Source: Chaunax sp. Z400
Taxonomy: Eukaryota > Chordata > Actinopteri > Lophiiformes > Chaunacidae
Reading direction: 5' to 3'
NCBI GenBank assembly: GCA_037577475.1
Contig: CM075186.1
Span: 31,862,334 to 31,926,333, forward strand
Length of the DNA: 64,000 nt
This document shows, one piece after another, positions 59,901-64,000 of this stretch. The notes under the pieces were generated by a model. The model ran no database searches and was not told the DNA's origin. It saw only the letters and a program-made list of their open reading frames with translations. Position numbers and translations under genes: made by a program. Every line of letters begins with the position of its first letter. Position 1 is the first letter of the stretch.

Positions 59901-62900
59901 TCAATAACAACACAAACCTATAGGCTCAGTGTAACAACAACACAAACCTATAGACTCATTATAACAACAACACAAACCTATAGACTCATTATAACAACAA
60001 GACAAACCTATAGGCTCAATGTCACCACACACAAACCTATAGGCTCATTATAACAACAACACAAACCTATAGGCTAAATAACAACACAAACCTATAGGAT
60101 CAATAGAACAACAACACAAACCTATAGGCTAAATAACAACACAAACCTATAGGCTCATTATAACAACAACACAAACCTATAGGCTCAGTGTAACAACAAC
60201 ACAAACCTATAGACTCATTATAACAACAACACAAACCTATAGGCTCAGTGTAACAACAACATAAACCTATAGACTCATTATAACAACAACACAAACCTAT
60301 AGGCTCATTATAACAACAATACAAACCTATAGGCTCAATGTCACCACACACAAACCTATAGGCTCAATATAACAACAACACAAACCTATAGGCTCAAAAA
60401 CAACACAAACCTATAGGCTCATTATAACAACAACACAAACCTATAGGCTCAATGTCACCACACACAAACCTATAGGCTCATTATAACAACAACACAAACC
60501 TATAGGCTAAATAACAACACAAACCTATAGGCTCATTATAACAACAACACAAACCTATAGGATCAATAGAACAACAACACAAACCTATAGACTCAATAGA
60601 ACAACAACACAAACCTATAGGCTCAATAACAACACAAACCTATAGGCTCATTATAACAACAACACAAACCTATAGGCTCAATAGAACAACACAAACCTAT
60701 AGCCTCAATAACAACACAAACCTATAGGCTCAGTGTAACAACAACACAAACCTATAGACTCATAACAACAACACAAACCTATAGGGTCATTATGACAACA
60801 ACACAAACCTATAGGCTCAATATAACAACATCACAAACCTATAGAGTCATTATAACAACTACACAAACCTATAGGCTCATTATAACAACAACACAAACCT
60901 ATAGGCTCAATGTAACCACACACAAACCTATAGACTCATTATAACAACAACACAAACCTATAGGATCAATAGAACAACAACACAAACCTATAGGCTCAAT
61001 ATAACAACAACACAAACCTATAGGATCGTTATAACAACAACACAAACCTATAGACTCATTATAACAACAACACAAACCTATAGACTCATTATAACAACAA
61101 CACAAACCTATAGGGTCAATATAGCAACACAAACCTATAGAGTCATTATAACAACAACACAAACCTAGAGGATCATTATAACAACAACATAAACCTATAG
61201 GGTCATTATAACAACAACACAAACCTATGGGCTCAATGTAACAACAACACAAACCTATGGGCTCAATATGACAAAAACATAAAACCTATAGACTCATTAG
61301 AACAACAACACAAACCTATAGACTCATTATAACAACAACACAAACCTATAGGCTCAATATGACAAACACATAAACCTATAGGATCGTTATAACAACAACA
61401 GAAACCTATAGACTCATTATAACAACAACACAAACCTATAGGGTCAATATAGCAACACAAACCTATAGACTCATTATAACAACAACACAAACCTATAGGC
61501 TCAATAACAACACAAACCTATAGGCTCATTATAACAACAACACAAACCTATAGGCTCAATATAACAACAATACAAACCTATAGGCTCAATGTCACCACAC
61601 ACAAACCTATAGGCTCAATATAACAACAACACAAACCTATAGGCTCAAAAACAACACAAACCTATAGGCTCATTATAACAACAACACAAACCTATAGGCT
61701 CAATGTCACCACACACAAACCTATAGGCTCATTATAACAACAACACAAACCTATAGGCTAAATAACAACACAAACCTATAGGCTCATTATAACAACAACA
61801 CAAACCTATAGGATCAATAGAACAACAACACAAACCTATAGACTCAATAGAACAACAACACAAACCTATAGGCTCAATAACAACACAAACCTATAGGCTC
61901 ATTATAACAACAACACAAACCTATAGGCTCAATAGAACAACACAAACCTATAGCCTCAATAACAACACAAACCTATAGGCTCAGTGTAACAACAACACAA
62001 ACCTATAGACTCATAACAACAACACAAACCTATAGGCTCATTATAACAACAAGACAAACCTATAGGCTCAATGTCACCACACACAAACCTATAGGCTCAA
62101 TATAACAACAACACAAACCTATAGGCTCAATAACACAAACCTATAGGCTCATTATAACAACAACACAAACCTATAGGCTCATTATAACAACAACACAAAC
62201 CTATAGCCTCAATAACAACACAAACCTATAGGCCCATTATAACAACAACACAAACCTATAGACTCAATATAAAAACAACAAAAACCTATAGGATCAATAC
62301 AACAACACCACAAACCTATAGGACCAATAGAACAACAACACAAACCTATAGGATCAATAGAACACAAACCTATAGGCTCAATATAGCAACACAAACCTAT
62401 ATTCTCATTATAACAACAACACAAACCTATAGGCTCAATAACAACACAAACCTATAGGCTCAATGTCACCACACACAAACCTATATGCTCAATAACAACA
62501 CAAACCTATTGGCTCATGATAACAACAACACAAACCTATAGGCTCAATAGAACAACAACACAAACCTATACGCTCATTATAACAACAACACAAACCTATA
62601 GGATCAATAGAACAACACAAACCTATAGGCTCAATATGACAACAACACAAACCTATAGGGTCATTATGACAACAACACAAACCTATAGGCTCAATATAAC
62701 AACATCACAAACCTATAGAGTCATTATAACAACTACACAAACCTATAGGCTCATTATAACAACAACACAAACCTATAGGCTCAATGTAACCACACACAAA
62801 CCTATAGACTCATTATAACAACAACACAAACCTATAGGATCAATAGAACAACAACACAAACCTATAGGCTCAATATAACAACAACACAAACCTATAGGAT

Positions 62901-63566
62901 CGTTATAACAACAACACAAACCTATAGACTCATTATAACAACAACACAAACCTATAGACTCATTATAACAACAACACAAACCTATAGGGTCAATATAGCA
63001 ACACAAACCTATAGAGTCATTATAACAACAACACAAACCTAGAGGATCATTATAACAACAACATAAACCTATAGGGTCATTATAACAACAACACAAACCT
63101 ATGGGCTCAATGTAACAACAACACAAACCTATGGGCTCAATATGACAAAAACATAAAACCTATAGACTCATTAGAACAACAACACAAACCTATAGACTCA
63201 TTATAACAACAACACAAACCTATAGGCTCAATATGACAAACACATAAACCTATAGGATCGTTATAACAACAACAGAAACCTATAGACTCATTATAACAAC
63301 AACACAAACCTATAGGGTCAATATAGCAACACAAACCTATAGACTCATTATAACAACAACACAAACCTATAGGCTCAATAACAACACAAACCTATAGGCT
63401 CATTATAACAACAACACAAACCTATAGGCTCAATCGAACAACAACACAAATCTATAGCCTCAATAACAACACAAACCTATAGGCCCATTATAACAACAAC
63501 ACAAACCTATAGGCCCATTATAACAACAACACAAACCTATAGGCTCATTATAACAACAAGACAAAC
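56903..63566. repeat. Macro-repeat 3 (6.7 kb)
   Basis: Third macro-repeat, 6664 bp, with submodules near 57581 and 59214 and two ACAAAAACATAAAACC segments (61271 and 63145, 1874 bp apart) where macro-repeat 1 has one. A fourth macro-repeat begins at 63567 and leaves the window. Confidence 0.75.
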
Positions 63567-64000
63567 CTATAGGCTCAATGTCACCACACACAAACCTATA
63601 GGCTCATTATAACAACAACACAAACCTATAGGCTCAATAGAACAACAGCACAAACCTATAGGCTCATTATAACAACAACACAAACCTATAGGCTCAGTGT
63701 AACAACAACATAAACCTATAGACTCATTATAACAACAACACAAACCTATAGGCTCATTATAACAACAACACAAACCTATAGGCTCATTATAACAACAAGA
63801 CAAACCTATAGGCTCAATGTCACCACACACAAACCTATAGGCTCAATATAACAACAACACAAACCTATAGGCTCAAAAACAACACAAACCTATAGGCTCA
63901 TTATAACAACAACACAAACCTATAGGCTCAATAGAACAACAACACAAACCTATAGGCTCATTATAACAACACCACAAACCTATAGGATCAATTGAACAAC

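Larger units (their letters stand above)
16194..64000. repeat. 24-30-bp CCTATAGG satellite array (47.8 kb, open at window edge)
   Basis: Continuous head-to-tail array to the end of the window with no unique insert seen. The full 30-bp unit is CCTATAGGCTCATTATAA followed by (CAA)n and CACAAA; common variants have CAATAG, CAATAT, GATCAATAG or CAATGTCACCAC in the middle. Shorter forms are 29 bp (GTCACCACACAC), 27 and 24 bp (one or two AAC steps lost) and 25 bp (ATAAC lost). From length there must be roughly 1600-1700 units. The plus strand is almost only A, C and T apart from the palindrome. The minus strand reads as a Cys-rich decapeptide (CCCYNEPIGL), the plus strand as TTTQTYRLII; 25- and 29-bp units break both frames every few units. 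Confidence 0.98.

Noticed and set aside
16194..64000. CRISPR-like array (short repeat every 24-30 bp)
   Set aside because: There are no unique spacers: the material between CCTATAGG motifs is itself repetitive. The setting is eukaryotic and no cas gene is present.
16194..64000. Degenerate telomeric repeat (AAACCTATAG compared with CCCTAA)
   Set aside because: Only AACCTA is shared. No run of true CCCTAA or TTAGGG repeats was seen anywhere, so telomere origin is not supported.
1..64000. tRNA, rRNA or small RNA genes, or an intact transposon with terminal repeats
   Set aside because: None seen on reading. The transposase-like protein remnant has no recognisable terminal inverted repeats or target-site duplications at the island edges, which instead fall within gene sequence.

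Overview
The window is a eukaryotic satellite locus. About 60.5 of its 64 kb is tandem-repeat DNA of two unrelated kinds. One small island of ordinary sequence (about 1160-4475) carries the broken remains of a spliced gene. No prokaryotic genes, RNA genes, CRISPR array, or complete functional gene can be supported. The organism is most likely a ray-finned fish. The reasons are eight consecutive exons whose reading phases fit together, small GT...AG introns of 81-127 bp, and a predicted protein that resembles, from memory only, a multi-copy teleost family with a zinc-ribbon 'DUF6729-like' region followed by a transposase-like domain. No search was possible, so species and family are inference.

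Layout. 1-1160: array of a 9-bp unit (ATACTATTC, ATACTGTAC and ATACTATAC types), open to the left. 1160-1202: a 43-bp copy of the end of exon 2 and the start of intron 2 of the gene that follows. 1203-1328: a short Lys/Arg-rich open stretch ending in TGA. 1433-1884: a 31-bp GT-rich minisatellite, 14 copies, ending just before the start codon. 1892-4475: eight exons, 638 codons in one continuous phase. The gene has lost one 3' splice site (intron 5 ends GG instead of AG) and is cut off inside exon 8 by satellite. 4476-16191: a second block of the same 9-bp satellite, organised as a 27-bp trimer, a ~1.33-kb module and a ~5.6-kb tandem duplication. 16194-64000: an unbroken array of 24-30-bp units built on the palindrome CCTATAGG plus an (AAC)n tract, with nested higher-order repeats of 0.78, 1.1-1.9, ~6.1 and 5.9-8.5 kb. 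It runs off the right edge.

How it fits together. The gene island sits inside one 9-bp satellite domain: variant patterns left of the island recur in the block on its right. Both island edges fall in gene-family sequence, an exon 2 fragment on the left and exon 8 on the right. This suggests that satellite expansion and unequal exchange have been carving up a repeated gene family. The two satellites meet directly, with no unique DNA between them and a shared CTATACA at the junction. The long open frames in both satellites arise because their periods are mostly multiples of three; they are not read here as genes. No clearly new functional system is visible. The points most worth checking are the gene-satellite boundaries, the satellite-satellite junction, and the multi-level higher-order architecture.
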